From Massilia sp. YIM B02763 (GTDB taxonomy: Bacteria; Pseudomonadota; Gammaproteobacteria; Burkholderiales; Burkholderiaceae_D), in the NCBI RefSeq assembly GCF_030412015.1, contig NZ_JASNRD010000013.1:62001-126000 (forward strand): DNA of 64,000 nt. The letters run 5' to 3'. The notes below the pieces were generated by a model. The model saw only the letters and a program-made list of their open reading frames with translations. It was not told the origin of the DNA and made no database searches. Below, piece by piece: positions 62,944-64,000 of this stretch. Position 1 is the first letter of the stretch; each line of letters starts with the position of its first letter. The position numbers and the translations under genes are program-made.

Positions 62944-63681
62944 ATGCCCGAAGGTCCATCGCTGGTCATGCTGAAGGAACAGACGGCCCGTTTCGTGGGC
63001 CAGGAGATCGTGCGCGCCGACGGCAACACCTGGGCCATCGACACGGCGCGCCTGGTAGGCCAGCCCGTGCTGGCGCTGCGCACCTGGGGCAAGCATTTCC
63101 TGATCCGGACGCCGGCCATGACGGTGCGCATCCACTTCCTGCTGTTCGGCACCTACCGCATCGACGAGCGCCGCGACAAGGTGCCGCGCCTGTCGCTCGG
63201 CTTCGCCGACGGCGGTGAAATCAATTTCTATGCATGCTCGGTCAAGGAATTCCACGGCGACCTCGACGCCGACTACGACTGGGCCGCCGACGTCATGTCC
63301 GACGACTGGGATCCGGCGCGGGCACGCAAGAAGCTGCGTGCAGCGCCAGACATGCTCGCCTGCGACGCCCTGCTCGACCAGGATATCTTTTCCGGCGTCG
63401 GCAACATCATCAAGAACGAGGTGCTGTTCCGCATCCGCCTGCATCCGCTGTCGACGGTGGGCAGCCTGCCCCCGGCCAAGCTGCGCGCGCTGGTGCAGGA
63501 AGCGCGCCAGTACAGCTTCGACTTCCTCGGCTGGAAAAAAGAAGGGGTGTTGAAACGGCATTGGCTGGCGCACAGCCAGAAGACCTGTCCGCGCTGCCAC
63601 ATCCCCTTCCACAAGGGCAAGCTCGGCAAGACCGCGCGCCGCGGCTTCTGGTGCGAGCGCTGCCAGAAACGCTACGGCTGA
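62944..63681 (+). CDS. Fpg/Nei family DNA glycosylase (endonuclease VIII-like)
   Basis: A 245-residue protein. MPEGPSLVMLKEQ carries the catalytic Pro2-Glu3 of Fpg/Nei enzymes. Helix-two-turn-helix region: ALLDQDIFSGVGNIIKNEVLFRIRLHPLS, with the conserved GVGNIIKNE. The C-terminal zinc finger is CPRCHIPFHKGKLG followed by FWCERCQ (C-x2-C...C-x2-C). It excises oxidised pyrimidines and nicks the strand by beta,delta-elimination. GGAGGAG precedes the start. A single gene; a stem-loop follows its stop. Confidence 0.94.
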   Translation: MPEGPSLVMLKEQTARFVGQEIVRADGNTWAIDTARLVGQPVLALRTWGKHFLIRTPAMTVRIHFLLFGTYRIDERRDKVPRLSLGFADGGEINFYACSVKEFHGDLDADYDWAADVMSDDWDPARARKKLRAAPDMLACDALLDQDIFSGVGNIIKNEVLFRIRLHPLSTVGSLPPAKLRALVQEARQYSFDFLGWKKEGVLKRHWLAHSQKTCPRCHIPFHKGKLGKTARRGFWCERCQKRYG

Positions 63682-63711
63682 GCCGCAGCGGTGCACCCGC
63701 ACCGTGGCGGC
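63682..63711 (+). terminator. Stem-loop after the Fpg/Nei gene
   Basis: GCCGC at 63682-63686 pairs with GCGGC at 63707-63711, and CGGTGC with GCACCG around ACCC, forming an 11-bp two-part stem right after the stop codon. No T tract follows, so it may be factor-assisted. The following 63712-63918 is non-coding, becomes AT-rich, and should hold the promoter of the next gene. Confidence 0.5.
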
Positions 63712-63918
63712 GCCGCCGATGACCCATCCGGGGGCATGGACCTGCCCGTCGCATATTCCCGCATACCATGTGTTGCGACATTGTGACTTTTTTACGCGCC
63801 CACTCAATATTTCTTGTTGTTAATGGTTACTGCCCATACTACAATCAAATTGCCGTAGTACTGCCCTAACGCAATATCCGCTCTTTTTCCTGACGCATTC
63901 ACGATACGGACATCGTTT

Positions 63919-64000
63919 ATGTCATTCCTTGCTTCTGCCGCGCCCAAACTCGCTCCCTGGAAGGTCTTGCTGGTCGACGACGAACCGGATATCCACGACG
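63919..64000 (+). CDS. Response regulator, N-terminal fragment (3' end outside window)
   Basis: Only 27 residues are visible: MSFLASAAPKLAPWKVLLVDDEPDIHD. The KVLLVDDEPDIHD strand is the acidic-pocket start of a receiver domain. Response regulators of the HD-GYP/DUF3369 group begin in this way, with an Ala/Pro-rich leader before WKVLLVDDEPDIHD, so a cyclic-di-GMP phosphodiesterase output is plausible but not visible. No clear ribosome site was found. Confidence 0.7.
   Translation, partial: MSFLASAAPKLAPWKVLLVDDEPDIHD

Overview
The window is a chromosomal stretch of a GC-rich, soil- or plant-associated betaproteobacterium. The best fit is the Oxalobacteraceae (Massilia/Telluria/Duganella type). 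This is inferred from the mix of PEP-CTERM sorting signals, several TonB-dependent receptors, large secreted peptidases, a GH20 hexosaminidase locus, a PHB-depolymerase-type esterase with a ribbon-helix-helix regulator, HPII-type catalase, and intergenic palindromic repeat families. No transposase, phage gene, CRISPR array or obvious pseudogene is visible. About 52 genes are called, one of them a tRNA, and two CDSs are cut by the window edges.

Left third (1-24.6 kb). The window opens with the C-terminal part of a secreted PA-domain, metalloprotease-like protein and tRNA-Phe(GAA), followed by an SGNH-hydrolase-like lipoprotein. Two PEP-CTERM loci follow: a PEP-CTERM-like protein coupled by ATGA overlap to a 958-aa lipoprotein with a C-terminal zinc-peptidase (LAS-type) signature, and a PEP-CTERM protein 18 bp from a 1054-aa S8 protease. 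An AT-rich non-coding island follows. Next come an old-yellow-enzyme reductase with a divergent LysR regulator, a lipocalin, an AraC/GyrI-like regulator, overlapping DUF3626 and DUF2058 genes, a CopG-type regulator with a PHB-depolymerase-family esterase behind an inverted-repeat operator, and a three-gene N-acetylhexosamine locus (TonB receptor, GH20 enzyme, MFS permease).

Middle (24.8-44 kb). A NAD(P)-binding oxidoreductase with operator palindromes in its promoter converges with a TetR regulator. Small DUF genes and a host-attachment-family protein follow. A signalling block (27.8-36.2 kb) holds an MCP with a C-terminal WETF tail, a LivK-like binding protein directly upstream of a two-PAS histidine kinase, and a soluble Cache-Cache-CheW-like protein. 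Then come UvsE, a bestrophin-family channel paired with a CoA transferase, a DUF1624-like membrane protein, a siderophore-type TonB receptor and small membrane proteins.

Right third (44-64 kb). This part holds a Ser/Gly repeat protein, a class-C-type serine hydrolase lipoprotein, a luciferase-like monooxygenase, a YecD-like isochorismatase-fold protein and an M1 metallopeptidase lipoprotein. An M16 protease lies next to a TonB receptor, an arrangement reminiscent of PqqL/YddB and FusC/FusA. A four-gene run begins with a Tat-exported YcbK-like peptidase. The end of the window has an M20 peptidase, a hotdog thioesterase, KatE with an OxyR-like site and a perfect 28-bp palindrome upstream, a DUF3016 protein, an Fpg/Nei glycosylase, and the start of a response regulator.

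Three copies of a palindromic MITE-like repeat sit exactly between convergent genes (39.86, 50.24 and 59.57 kb); one carries a second, nested palindrome. A separate REP-like inverted repeat lies at 33.4 kb. Envelope and secreted hydrolases, receptors and sensory proteins dominate, suiting a predatory or polymer-degrading, surface-interacting lifestyle; that last point is inference.
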